A stretch of 64,000 nt of DNA, from assembly GCA_037367405.1 (NCBI GenBank), contig JAZKJV010009784.1, positions 1,054,001 to 1,118,000 of the forward strand, in the 5' to 3' direction. Below are positions 9,621 to 21,164 of this stretch, in pieces. The notes beneath the pieces are model-generated. The model was not told the origin of the DNA. It was given only the letters and a program-made list of their open reading frames with translations, and ran no database searches. The first letter of the stretch is position 1, and each line of letters begins with the position of its first letter. The position numbers and the translations under genes were made by a program. Source of the DNA: Ottelia alismoides. Its lineage: Eukaryota > Streptophyta > Magnoliopsida > Alismatales > Hydrocharitaceae.

Positions 9621-11060
9621 TATATAGTCGCTCATATCATGCATCTACTCTGTGTAATCTCCATGGTCCTCAACTCCTAGCTCAACATGCCCAGTAAGAC
9701 TCGAAAGTGCAATGAGAGGGAACAAAGAGGGTGGGGATTATTAAAGAGAAATAGAAGAAGAATAAGGAGGAGGATATGAGAGATTGGTCGGAGTTCCAAC
9801 CTCAAAACATGGTGAACGGTGATGATATGGATGAAAAAATGGAGCCGAAAGATCTACGTTAAGAGAGCATCGATCTGTCATCATGACTCAAGAATGAAGA
9901 GAGAAGAAGATGAGGGGGGATAAAAGAAAACAAAATAGAGTGACAACACGATAGAATGCGACTGCTAATGATCTAGAGAAAATGAAAATACAGTGCTTGC
10001 ACCAATAAAATGACCCAAAAGTCAATCCAAGCACATAGGCACAAGTCTAGGGCTTTGGGCTCTAATCCTTAAGTGTACGTGCCTCACTGGGTCTGGAGAG
10101 TATAACAAACAAGGAGGGGGTTGTTCTCCCCAAATCAATGAAGTGAATCGATTACGTTTGATGGGTCATGTTCAATTAGCAGTCACAATTTTTAATTTTT
10201 GATCTTCTTTTTTTTAGATTTTTAGATGAAACATCTAACGAATTTTCTGATTTCCCTTTTATTCCTAAATCTAGAAAACATATGGAGGAATATGGAAAAG
10301 CCGATGCACGATGACATCTATGAATGCATGCACGAGATAGAAGGCATATCTTGCTCCAACAGTCTACATGCAATATGATATGCGCATAAAAATTAAACTA
10401 ATCTAAATGAATGAAATGCAAGAATTGTCCTAAACAAAAACTTTTATTATCATGAAGCACATATTTATTTGACTAAGTCCAAACGATGGCTATTGTAATA
10501 TATATTCTTTTAGGGGTTTTAGACCTAATGCTACATGGCTCAATCAAATAGAAACCTAAATCTAGGGACTCAAGAAAAAAATCCACATCTCACAAACAAA
10601 AATAAAACCGATAAAAACTAAAACACAACGAGGTCCCTCAAGTGCACCGGCACTTGGTAAAATAGACCCAAAAAAGTTAAGTGTCCAGAGTCTCTTCTGA
10701 AAATAGAAAAAGAGGAAAATGCCAAAAAAATTACTTATAAAAATAAAAAACGCTAAAAATAAAAAATACTCCAAAAGTTTCTCTTTTGAATCTTCTACTC
10801 CTCTTCCAACGCTCTCATGTCGCTCGATGAAGAAATGAGTTGGCTTCCGCTTCGTTCGAGGTGCACCGACGCTCCTAAGAATGCCTCGCTCACCAGGCCC
10901 TCACAGAAAAAAGGAAATGCAAAATATGTCAGAAAAGGTTATGAAAAGTAAGAGCAAGTAGAAGAAAAAATGATAGAAAATAAAGAGCAAAAATAAAGAA
11001 AACAAAATACATACATACCAAGAGCAGAATGCAAAGAAAACCTAACTACCCTCTCCATGC
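9621..11060 (-). other. G2 untranslated leader
   Basis: Non-coding stretch between primer-binding site and gag. On the minus strand TTGGGGAGAACAACCCCCTC (10116-10135) matches the G5 leader phrase TTGGGGAGAGCAACCCCCTC at 35088-35107, which supports the orientation. The rest is purine-rich near 9740-9920 and AT-rich near 10180-11000. No credible ORF is present. Confidence 0.6.
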
Positions 11061-11079
11061 CTCCCCAGTAGTGGTGCCA
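11061..11079 (-). other. G2 primer-binding site (tRNA-Asp type)
   Basis: The minus strand reads TGGCACCACTACTGGGGAG, a decayed match to the TGGCGCCGTTGCCGGG site of G5. It lies 3 bases inside the LTR end TCATCA, the same spacing as in G5. The TGGCGCC-type site is complementary to the 3' end of plant tRNA-Asp and is typical of Athila-like elements (established knowledge). Confidence 0.75.
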
Positions 11080-11082
11080 TTT

Positions 11083-12830
11083 TGATGATCTGAGATTTCA
11101 CTTGGATTAACATTTTATTTAATGAAAATAGTAAGGGAAAATGTGAAGTGAGTATTCGTTGTCACCCAAAATGAAACCCAAATCAATCAAACAAATATTA
11201 AACCCAACTAAAAGAAATAAAAGAGATAAGAGATGGTTTTTTATTTATTAATTACATGATATAGATCCCATGATCAAACTCAAGGAGGCAATTGATATAA
11301 AATGAGTATTCAATTCAATGAAAAATAAAAAAAAGAAAACAGAAACTCAAAGAACACGACTCTTTGATTTTTGTGAATTTTTATCGGTTTATATTTTTAT
11401 GGTTTTTAAATTTCTAAATTTTATTTTATTACATGATTTTCAATTTTTTACGGTTTTTAATTTTGTAAATTTTTATATTTTTAAATTTTCAAACAAAGGA
11501 AATGAAACAAATGCTAAAGGAAGAACAAGCAATCATTTTGTATTTTTCAAATATAGAAAAATGTCAAGAAAATCAAATAAAAATCTTTTTAGTTTTTTTA
11601 TTATTTTGTAGAGATTTTTAGATTTTTTCATTTTCAAAAAATTTAAAATTGGAGGAAAGCAAATACGAAACCAAGCAAATAATTTTGTATTTTTAAAATA
11701 TAAAATCAACTCAAAAATTCTAAAAACTAATCTTTGTAAATAGAATTTTTATTAAGCTTTAAATCATGTCCAGAAACACATATTTTGTTTATTTTTTAAT
11801 GATTTTTTATGGTTTTCTGTAATATGCCATTTTTATTTTATAAAAGATTTTCAAACAAAATTTATACATGTGTTAAAACAACTCAAATGCACCTACACCA
11901 ATGTTTTGGAAGTTTTAAAATCTATTTTAGAATTTTTATAAATTTTCGAATATAAAAAAGATACTTTTTAGTAGTTTTTAAGTCATCAGAAATAACAAAA
12001 GAGAATATTTTGCAACACAAAAATTATGTGATGAAAAACCACTAAGTAGGAGCTTATTATTATTTTTTTGAGATTATTAGAAGTAATTAGCTATTTAATC
12101 AAAGAAAAATATACAAGAAAATAAATGCTGGAATACACTTCAATTTAATTTTTGGAAAGATTTTGAGCAATTTAGAACACAGAAATAAAGAAAGGGAATC
12201 TATGCAATTTTCACACAAGTGCGCGTGCAGATCACATGCTATCAAACAACTCAGGATTGTTTTGCAAATACAAATAAATTTGGAGATGAAAGTATAATTT
12301 ACGCAAAACAAATCAAGAGCATGTGAGGTCATGTGTGCTCAGTCAAGTAGTGGGTGGATGGTTTGGCTTGTTGATCGACACGTAGCACGTTGCAATGCGT
12401 CAGACCTTGCTGCAATCAAATGGCTATACGCGGAACTGGAGATCAGATCATGTTCTTCTGTAATCAATTTACAGGTGATGGATTTTGTTCGTACCTAATT
12501 GTAGGACTCCAGTTAATGATTTGTGAACGACGACTCTCGGTCGTCGCTTACTTCTACAGGTCCTCTCTGATCGGCTCAGCAGTAGGTCACTACTCTTCTG
12601 GAGATGGCAATGATCTTCGACTTTGCGATGGCATAGGTTGATGCTGTGGCCGAGGTTCGATTTGCAGGTTTGCAGGTTTAATCTAAAGGTGGAGGTCGTT
12701 GCTACTCGAATCTAATCAAATCAGCGAGGATTCTCGGAATGGTGAAATATGCTCTTCAGGTGAAGTGATTTAAGATGCTCGATTTATGCACGGTTGTTCT
12801 TTGAATTCTAAGTACTGCTACAGGATTGCA
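11083..12830 (-). mobile_element. G2 5' LTR, inner part, interrupted by C1
   Basis: On the minus strand the LTR ends ...GATCATCA at 11083, directly before the primer-binding site. Going up in coordinate it has the AT-rich tail (to about 12060), the 'TTTGCAAATACAAATAAATT' band near 12260 and then GC-richer text from 12340. This is the expected order for an LTR read backwards. It stops at 12830, where copia element C1 begins, so the outer part of this LTR should lie beyond the window. The plus ORFs at 11318-11611 and 12390-12641 are AT-driven or GC-driven chance frames. Confidence 0.65.
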
Positions 12831-15388
12831 TCTTATCCATGTGAGCCCGAGGCAAACCATTATTACAATAATTATTATTGTAATAAATGTTTTATCAATA
12901 AGAGTTATTGATTGTTTCACTTCCTTTCAGAGATTAAATGAATGAATGCACTATAAGGTCCCTCTGTATAATTAGGGTTATGTACCGTGGCCGTCTTGAT
13001 AATCATACAGCTGTTGATTCATTAAATGAATCATAGAGGCTGGTGCATGGATGAATATCTAAGGAATTAGATAGAGGACCCATCAAGCACCGTCAAATGA
13101 TTATTAAGAGACGATCTCCAGCCTGAGTAAAAGATGGAAATCCTTTCTCATTAAGGTTGATATCTGATCGGCCTCTTGTTGCAGGTCCTCTACATGAGAA
13201 TAGTGATTCGGAGGTGTCAGATTAGTTAGGTCAAAGGGTTGACTTAATGAGATAGAGATAACCTAATTCCTAAATTGAATATTGTCACAATATAGGCACA
13301 CATCCTCTGACCAGAGACAGATGTGCTACTATATGTCTGAGTGTGTAATTTTGGCAGACCAATAGGTTGATGACCTAACCAAGGTCTATACACCGGCGAG
13401 ATGGTGTGCATGTAAGGGAATATGAGTAATACGATATCTCAAAGGGATCATACAGGTTCACTTGTGAATCGGAAGACATGAGCTCACTCATGAGGTATTG
13501 GGACAGATCAAATTCCATGCATGGTCATCGTGCTTTGGAAGCATGAAAAGAATTTGAAGGTATGATATATGTTTTGGGAAAGCATATGATTGATACCGAT
13601 TCCCAATGACCAAGATTGAGAAACTTGATGATTAAACCATAAAGAAGATAGTGAAAAATTGATCTATATCTTTGGGTTTATCAAAGTCTTCCAATATGCA
13701 GGATGTACATGTGTTAGGAATACTTGAGGGCGATGTCATCATAAATGACTGTATAACCGTGATGATGCTTCCATTCCGAGAGAGTGATGAAACAACTTTG
13801 GATTTAGTGACTCCTCTTAGTAGAGAAGTAATCTGATCTCGGTCCAAGTGTTGGACATTGATCTGAATGGGATTTAGATGCAATAAGAAGATCAGATTTG
13901 TGGTCTTGATTTAATCAAGCATCTATGAGAGGTCTGTGAGATCTGGATTTGAGATGTGATCTCAACACCCAAGTCACTATACGTGGAACAATACAATCCC
14001 CATGTCCTTATCTCCAAGTATATGCGGAGAAAGCGCATTATTCTTGAAAGAGTTCAAGAATAATTCCATAGTTGAATTATATATAAGCATTGAGAAATGG
14101 ATAAGTAAATGTGATTTAATTATCTTGAATAATGTGAATTTGATTTACATTATTTGGGTGCATGTAAATGATGATCCAATAAAAGTAAATGTGATTTAAT
14201 TGTTATGGATAGGAATAATGTGGATAATAATATCCAATTATTCATAATATATTGTAAATGTAATTTATAATGAATTAAAGAGAGCTTATTATGATTTATA
14301 TTTGTTGACTAATTATTGGTGTGAATTGGATTCACATTGTATAATTAATTTAAAATGTAAATCACATTTTATTTTGGGTTGTGAATGTGATTCACAAATT
14401 TCCAATGGCAAGATTTCAATATTCTCAAAATTATTGTGAATTATTTTTGTAGAATAATTTTTAACAAGATTTGTTGTGAAATCATAGAGATTTCCAAGAT
14501 TACATGAGATTGGTAGAGATCCAACCCTTCCATATTGGAAGGGTGGACGGTTACAATATCCCTAAGGAAATTGGTAGCCGTCCACTCTATATATGGAGAG
14601 TGGAATCTCCATCCAATAATCTTCATGTTTGCTTGATTTAATTTAGCATTGAATTATATTTGATTTATCAAATATATTTAATCTAAATTAAATTATCCGT
14701 TGATGTATTTTTTTATCAACAACATCTTGACCATTGAATGAAACACAAATCAATCTCATCCATTGATTTTGTGTGTCCCATGGATTGCGATCCATAGACT
14801 CCAAAACCCTATATAAAGAGAGGCACCCCATGCTCTCTAGGGTTATGAAAAATAGAAATATACCAAGCTCTCTTTCCTCTCTTTAGTTCACATGTCCCCT
14901 CTCCTCTCCCTCCATTGGTGGTCGTCCACCATACTTTAGAGGAGAGATCATCGCCGTTTGTTTCGTCGTTGTGCCGTCGCTTCGACGACTCTCGGTTCTC
15001 CATCTTCTTTGGTGTGATTCTATCAAGAAGAAGACATTTGATCTCGTGCGATGATATTAGGAGTTCCCACGCTTGGATCAACATCTTGGATTGCGAGGTT
15101 CATGTGGTTCATCCCCGCGCTCGCAAGCGTCTTTTCCAAAGATCATACTTGAGACAGGAGGTCTCTTTTCATAGAGACATGATCAACCATGCTACAAGAG
15201 GTATTCCTTTATACTTGATGTCATTTAGACAAAATGATCCGAGAATCTTTCTTGGATCATGTGGTTTTATCGTATTTTTTTTTAAATTCCGCTGCATAGA
15301 ACAACTAGTACGACTCGTCGTTCTTCATCATATATGATACGATGCTCATGCTTCTGTGATGAGCTTGAGTATGTCTCTGTATCCTTCA
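12831..15388 (+). repeat. C1 5' LTR
   Basis: It aligns with the C2 LTR from CATGTGAGCCCGAGG (12838) to ATCCTTCA (15381-15388), about 2.56 kb against 2.53 kb in C2. The first seven bases (TCTTATC) have lost the TGTTGG start of C2, so the left border is inferred from the alignment. Divergence from C2 is clearly higher than between the two C2 LTRs. It contains a TATA box at 14810. The 140-codon ORF at 14915-15337 lies in the transcribed leader and has no family features. Confidence 0.85.
14810..14817 (+). promoter_or_regulatory. TATA box of the C1 LTR
   Basis: TATATAAA preceded by CCAAAACCC and followed by GAGAGG. The same place in both C2 LTRs has TATAAAAG. This marks U3, so transcription should start about 30 bases later, near 14840-14850. 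Confidence 0.6.
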
Positions 15389-15390
15389 AG

Positions 15391-15406
15391 TGGTATCAGA
15401 TCTAGG
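15391..15406 (+). other. C1 primer-binding site (initiator tRNA-Met)
   Basis: TGGTATCAGATCTAGG follows the LTR end after AG. The C2 site is TGGTATCAGAGCCAGG, complementary to the 3' end of plant initiator tRNA-Met (established for copia elements). Two bases of the GAGC core have changed to GATC. Confidence 0.85.
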
Positions 15407-17118
15407 TTGGAGATTTTGGATACCATCCATTAACCTAGGAAGACTTGGGTTCGTTAGGGTTGCGGAAGTTTTTGTCACATTTCAATTTTCGCATCTCTGT
15501 TTAGTGAGTAGTTTAGGCCCTGTTTAAAATGTTTAAACATAAAATATTCACTTGTTTTTCATTCCCCATTAAATAAGGAAATCGTAGGATCTGAGTTTAT
15601 GTAATTGGATTTTGTATGCTCGAGATATGATCATTTGAATGCGCATGTGTCCATAGTTTTGGGGACTGTGAATCTTAACATAATTAATGAGTTAATTACT
15701 ATTTTGAAGTGCCTTGAAATGAGTGTAAATCACATATGTTTTGTTATAAATCAAATTGTAAAACTTTGGAAACTTATTTTGTGCAATTTGGATTTAAATT
15801 GATTGAGATATGTTAATTTTAGTTAGTAGGAGTCACTGCTCAAATTACATTCCTAATCAAGAACCATGTGATTGTCAATTAGTGAAATTAATTGTTAATT
15901 TCCTGGACTAATTATGGAAAATATTTGAGAAATATTTAGTGACAATTATTTCCTTAATAGTCATGTCCTCAACCAATAATTGATTATATGAGATCTAGAT
16001 CACAATTGATTTCACAATCAACAAACAAACTTGCTTGAATAGGATCGGTAATTTGTAGCAAATTTCCTTATAATCAAAATGGTTTTGATTATTACTATAT
16101 GATATAATTTCGATTGAAAAATCGATGAACATCTCAAATACGTAATGATCTATTTGGCATTAATATTTCCTGAGGTGGATATGGTGTCTAGTTGGAAAGC
16201 ATTGTGGTAGTAGGTTGCACCGTGTGCGGTCTATCCCACTCCTGTCGGTACTGGCCATGGCAGGGGTAGAGACTCGATAATGACGGAGAAATCAAGGTGT
16301 ATTTTTCTAATTATTAAAATTCAAATAATACGTACTTTGAAATTATACCTTTCATTCAAGTAATAATCAAGTCTGTTGATTAAGATTGGATTAGTAATTA
16401 ACTTAATATGATTAAATTGATTATATCCAATTCAAACACTCTATTATAAATAGATGTGTATTTCCGTAGAAGAATTAATTATATGAATATGATTCATGAT
16501 AATTAATTAAATGAATTTGAATAAGAGGTGGAGGATCACATAAGTGACATCCATGGTCTCCCGTCAAGGCAAAGGGTTCCGTCACCAGATGTTGTATGTA
16601 GGAGATGCCTGTCCGAAGTGACAACTCTTGTATACAATTTATTTGTATCGGGTTCTTTACTTCTCAAAAGAGTAAGGCTGTATATGTAGTGACCCCCAAT
16701 ATCAGGTCCTCATATTATTGGGGTGATATTGGATTGTGTATAGTGAGTTCTAAGCATGTTGACGGTTGGTTCAATTAACGATGAGCCAACATCGCGTTAG
16801 GGGTGGTGGGCCCGGGTGTTAAAGACCGAACTGGGAAATGCAAGTTGGACTTGCAAGGAGGAATGTGTTCCCGCTTCTCTTTATTCGAGTCATATGTTCT
16901 CATATTATTGGGATGCGACAAAGATAAAGAGGAGATCCCAGTTCTTGCTAGAGATATAGCGGTAAGTATATCTCTTGCATTGAAAGTAAATAAGGGAATG
17001 AACTTTCAAAGTTGAAAAAGGCAAGACTAATTTGATTTGAAATTCCTTAATCAAATGTTTTATAATGAATTAATATTTATTTATATGTTCTAATATAGTG
17101 CATTCTTAATTTCAGAAA
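15407..17118 (+). other. C1 long untranslated leader
   Basis: About 1.7 kb separate the primer-binding site from the gag ATG, and the same distance and sequence plan is kept in C2 (28446-30262). It is AT-rich to about 16140. Next come a GC-richer block (CCACTCCTGTCGGTACTGGCCATGG region, 16228-16270) and a small stem TGCAAGT-TGG-ACTTGCA at 16839-16855. Near the end lies a possible intron (16962-17115). No ORF longer than 70 codons is convincing. Confidence 0.65.
16962..17115 (+). other. Candidate intron at the end of the C1 leader
   Basis: G|GTAAGTATA at 16961-16970 is a near-perfect plant donor. TTAATTTCAG ending at 17115 is an acceptor, 3 bases before the gag ATG at 17119. The enclosed 154 bases are AT-rich, as plant introns are. 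C2 has the matching donor (GGTAAGTG, 30097-30104) at the same 154-base spacing, but its acceptor is CAA. Splicing is inference only. Confidence 0.35.
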
Positions 17119-17800
17119 ATGAAGTCCATGGACCCTCTGAGTAGGCTCCTGGAGGTCAATCAGTTGACCGAGCTAAATTATTCAGATTAGATTCAATATT
17201 TGGATCTTGTCCTTTCTGCGGAGCGCATCTCATATATGTTATCCAAGGACAAGATTGCAGACCCAAAGACTTCAGAAGGCATCAATTTTAATGAAAAATA
17301 TGATGAAGATCGTAATATGGAAAGATGTTATATTCTTGGCTCATTATCCAATGTGCTACAGAAGCAACATGTAGAGATGAACCATTGCTAAGAGATTATG
17401 TTGAATATGAAAAAAATGTTCAATGACATGAACTGTACACAACGTTATAAGGTAATGAAAGAATTTATTCGCTATAAAGTGCAGTAAGGGACCTCCGTCA
17501 GAGAACATGTGCTCAAAATGTTTGGCTTGGAAACCTTGGAAGCCTTCATGGATTCTGACGTGCAGGATGGTTTCATTCTATTGTCACTCATTAGGTCTTT
17601 CAACATCTTTGTTGTCACGTTCCACATGAGCAAAGTTGATTTTACTAATGTTGGGTTGTTAGTTGCATTAAAGTCTGCTAAATATGTAATGAGGAAGGAT
17701 GGCCCCACTGCCAGTGTAATGGTTTCACAGGTGAAAGGAAAGTGCGGTCGGAAGTAAGATTCTCAGAAGGGCCCTACCCAGAAGAGAAAGAAGAAGAGTC
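17119..17800 (+). pseudogene. C1 gag
   Basis: The frame starts ATGAAGTCCATGGACCC at 17119 and reads MKSMDPLSRLLEVNQLTELN, then the copia Gag block (AERISYML, YILGSLSNVLQKQH, VREHVLKMFGLE, DFTNVGLL-like). It matches the C2 gag codon by codon. Stops: TAG 17188-17190 (C2 has Trp there), TAA 17389-17391 (C2 has Lys), TAA 17485-17487 (C2 has Glu) and TAA 17755-17757 (C2 has Lys). The frame otherwise holds to 18087, so the stops came by point change. The protein would be the capsid of the virus-like particle. It is non-functional. Confidence 0.85.
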
Positions 17801-18420
17801 AAGGCATTGTCTCATCTTCCAATGCATCCACATTGATAACGTTGAAGAAAATCGATGTTTGTCACCACTGCAAGAAGCTGGGGCACTGGAGGCGTATCTG
17901 CCCGGAATACTTGAAGTCGGTCGACAACGGTAAAGCCTCTCCAAGTATGAAATCTACTTTCATCATTGAAACTAGATTTCTCGTTGGACGAGAAGGAAGT
18001 TGGATTGTTGATTCTGGTGCTTTTATTCATGTATGCAATGTGTTGCATCTGTTTCAGGAAACTAGGGATTTGGAAGAAGGGAGATAATCATCTAGAGGGG
18101 ATCTGATGCAAGTGTTGCAAGAGTCGCTGTCGGGACATGCAGAGTATCATTATCTAGTGGAAGAGTCCTAGTACTTAAAGAGTGTATTTATATACCTAAA
18201 GTCAAGAGGAATTCGATATCTATATCTAAACTTGTTAGAAGTGGATATTCATTCCTTTTCAGTTATAAATTAGTCATAAGTCATTATAATAAACATATTA
18301 CAGATGGTGTTTTGACTTCTAGTGGACTCTATGAATTGTGCATTCATGAACATGTCATTAATGTTACTACCACTAATAATAATAAAAACCCTAAAGATCC
18401 AGGGAGAATGCAAATCCTTC
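17801..18420 (+). pseudogene. C1 nucleocapsid zinc knuckle and protease
   Basis: The same frame as gag carries an intact CCHC knuckle, CHHCKKLGHWRRIC, near 17862-17903. It is followed by the protease start WIVDSGAFIHVCN near 18001-18039, where DSG is the catalytic aspartate triad. The frame closes at 18085-18087. From 18088 the text still aligns with C2 (ASVARVAVGTCRVSL-like, then LKECIYIP) with changed frame. C1 keeps the knuckle cysteine that C2 has lost. Confidence 0.8.
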
Positions 18421-19115
18421 GAATATGATTTGGCACAAAGGATTGGTCATTTATATATTGATAGGATCAATAGATTGATAAAGGATGGACCCTTAGACTT
18501 TCTAGAGGTTCAATCTTTACCTGCCTACGAACATAGAGGTCGAGGTAAAATGACCAGGATGCCTTTCCGTAACAAGGTTACAAGATGTGAAGGTATTCTT
18601 GACCTAGTACATACCGATGTATGTGGTCCCTTCAGTAATGCGACTCAAAATTGATATCGATATTATTGGATGTTTATTGATGATCATTCGTCATTCGGGT
18701 TTATCTTCCTATTACATCATAAATATGAAATCTTTGATAAGTTGAAAGAGTTCAAGGCTTTGTTTGAGAACTAAACCGATAGGAAGATTAAATGCATTCG
18801 ATCTGACCGAGGTGACGAGTACCTCTTAGATGAATTCAAGGAATACCTTAAAGAGAACGGAATTGTCACCCATCTCACTCCTCTTGGAACCTCCCAACTT
18901 AATGGTGTTGCTGAAAGACACAACATGACTATTATGGATATGGTCCAATCAATGATGAGCAAAGAACATTTACCGCTCAGTTTCTGGGGATATGTAGTAG
19001 AGACTGCAATATATATATCCTGAATACGATTCCTAGCAAATCTGTACCTAAGACTCCTAATGAGCTCTGGTATGGAAACAAATGTAGTGTTAATCACTTA
19101 AAGGATTGGGATTTC
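18421..19115 (+). pseudogene. C1 integrase
   Basis: Copia integrase is readable from RIGHLYIDRINRLIKDGPLDF (near 18436), then KMTRMPFRNKVTRCEGILDL, HTDVCGPF (near 18610), IRSDRGDEYLLDEFKEYL (near 18799) and NGVAERHN (near 18903). The catalytic Asp-Asp-Glu residues are present. The zinc-finger cysteines of the C2 CEHCIRGK are gone: C1 has YEHRGRGK. Stops lie at 18652-18654 and near 18772, with a frameshift near 19015-19020. It is dead. Confidence 0.85.
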
Positions 19116-19565
19116 TTGGTTCATGCGAAAAACATGGACGCAAGTAAGATGGAATCTCGCTCTCGTGAACGTTACTTCACTGAGTATGTAAAACATGGTA
19201 TTCGATACCAGCTTCATGACCCTGAGACGCAAAAGGTTTTCGTCTCTAAAGATGTGAAATTTCTAGAGGATGATTTTCTTAAAGGTCAAGATAAAAGTGA
19301 AGTAGAGGTACTCATTGAATCCCCTGAGGATTCTGAGCTTCTTGAACCAGAAACTAAAGAGATGAATAAAGATGAAACACTCATACCTCTTCTAAGGAGT
19401 TCTAGGGTGGTTGCACCTCCTAAAAGGTATGGATTCCATGTGTTAGGTGAAACTGACAATGATCCTGCTTCATTTCATGAAGCACTCGCGGATCATGATA
19501 TGGCTAGATGGATGCTAACAATGAAGTTAGAAATTAACTCCATGTATAAGAATGGTGTATGGACG
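19116..19565 (+). pseudogene. C1 integrase C-terminus and linker to RT, cut at 19565
   Basis: An open frame of 150 codons: HAKNMDASKMES, YFTEYVKHGIRYQLHDPET, then an acidic linker (SPEDSELLEPETKEMNKDE). After that come the approach to RT, RSSRVVAPPKRYGFHVLGE, and WMLTMKLEINSMYKNGVWT. C2 carries a 1-base deletion in the same linker, so here C1 is the better copy. It ends after GTATGGACG, where C2 continues with CCCTAGAGGATCC. The following TGATAATC is not copia sequence. Confidence 0.85.
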
Positions 19566-21164
19566 TGATAATCAGGATCTTGCGAGGGTCAAAATATGCC
19601 TCACACAAGGCAGAGACAAAGTCGCTGTGTGGCGACCACTAAGAGTATGTACAAATACTCAAAATATAGAAAACAAAGAGTTTTGTGATTTTTCTATATT
19701 TCTAATATTTTTTTGTTTTTTTCTAAATTTTTCCTATTTTATTTGGTATTTTTAGAGTCAAAAATGCTGAAAACAATGAACAAAATTAATGGCTGAAATT
19801 AGAATGGAGATGAAAAATATCAAATAGTGTCAACAATTCTCCAATTTAATTTTAAACTATAGATAATACAATAAGGAAAATTCAGAAACATAAATTATAT
19901 GTTTATGATTTTTTTAGGAATTTTTGAGATTTTTATGAAGATTTTAAGGGTTTTCTAATTTGTAGGAGTTTTCTTTTGTTTTTTTTGTGATTTTTGGTCT
20001 GAAGTTAAGACACACGGAAATAAACAAAATATGATTTTTTGGAATTTTTCAAAAAATTTTCTAATGTTTATGTATAATCTAATGCAAACAATAAAAATGC
20101 ATGTTTTTGAATTTTTATAAATAATATAATGCAATAAAAATGCAAAATAAAAATATGACGTCAAAGCACAATGCAACAGGAACTTATGCCTTTTTTGGTG
20201 ATTTTTCGAATTTTATAGACGCATGAAATAAATAGAGACAACAAGGAGAAACTACACTACCGGCAAGGGCGTATTTGTAAATAAGCAACAATCCAAGTGC
20301 CACAGTGCAAACTTCCCACAATTTTATAACGCAAAGAAAATATTTCTAGACTAAACATAAATGGCCAAAGTTGCAACGATAGTTCAGCAAAAAGCCCAGC
20401 CCATGTGCATTGACACGCGCACCTGGTAAGGACTTAAACGTAATATTCCAAAAACCCGGGGGCTCAGTTGCAAATAATCCTAAAAAATATAACTGTGATA
20501 AATAGTAAATTAACTAAATGGAAATATACAATGATACAGGGTGTCCCCTGCAAAATATCGTGCACCTCACGTGCACAAACACGTGAGGTGACGTGGCCGA
20601 GGACCCGTCGTAATATAGCAAAGTCTGGGGGACTAGTCGTAAATATTACAAAATCTTTAAAGCTGCATATGAAAGCTTGAGGTTCAAATTTTAAACACAA
20701 AAGTGGCAAGGGTACAATGCAAAATTACCCTCGCCAGAGCCCATCCAACATCTGGTGTCCTTCACTTGAAGACATGGTGCGCTCGTAAGGGTCGATGCCC
20801 CTTCGCGGATGAGTGGCTATGATTAGATCAGCGGGAGAGGATCGACGTCTGAGGATGAGGGAGATCCGACGGTAGCTGTGCTCTTGGAGTGTCGGCCTTC
20901 ATCCAACGACGACAGAGGCAAGAGGTGGAATCAGGAAGAAGGTCCGGTTCGACGAACTTCTCTAGGCTGAACCTCCGTCCTCCATCGGTCTTGAAGCTTC
21001 CAAAAGGGATGCGACACTTCCTGTAGGTATCCTCTGTTGACTGGTGGCTTCAAAAGGTGGCAGCAACCACCGCAGCGCGTCGGCAGAGGTGGAGGAGCGA
21101 AGATCCTCCAAGCACCTCCGGCGAGCTCCCAAAACTTCCCCAGGTGCACGATATGCTTCGAGAC
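19566..21164 (-). mobile_element. G3: part of a gypsy LTR inserted in C1
   Basis: The boundary TGATAATC resembles the inner end of the G2 LTR (TGATGATCTG) and the TGATGA/TCATCA tips of G4 and G5. Going up in coordinate the piece has an AT-rich tail (19640-20260), then the 'TTTGCAACTGAGCCCCCGGG' type band (20450-20480, minus strand) with CACGTG boxes, then GC-rich text from 20700. This is the plan of a gypsy LTR in minus orientation. GGACG (19561-19565) would be the target duplication. At 21165 G4 begins, so the outer part is off-window. Whether G3 is a full element or a solo LTR cannot be seen. Confidence 0.6.
20563..20590. repeat. Perfect 11-bp inverted repeat with CACGTG cores
   Basis: CACCTCACGTG (20563-20573), loop CACAAA, CACGTGAGGTG (20580-20590). 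Each arm ends in CACGTG, the plant G-box. G5 has two CACGTG boxes 6 bases apart at the same place in its LTR (32706-32728). Confidence 0.8.

Larger units (their letters stand above)
12831..19565 (+). mobile_element. C1: 5' part of a Ty1/copia LTR retrotransposon
   Basis: LTR, primer-binding site, leader, gag, protease and integrase follow in plus orientation and align along their whole length with C2. The element stops abruptly at 19565, in the linker before RT, where an LTR-like TGATAATC (G3) starts. The RT, RNase H and 3' LTR are not in the window. If G3 is a true insertion, the rest of C1 lies beyond 64000. The bases in front of the LTR, TTGCA (12826-12830), would be the target duplication. 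Confidence 0.85.
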
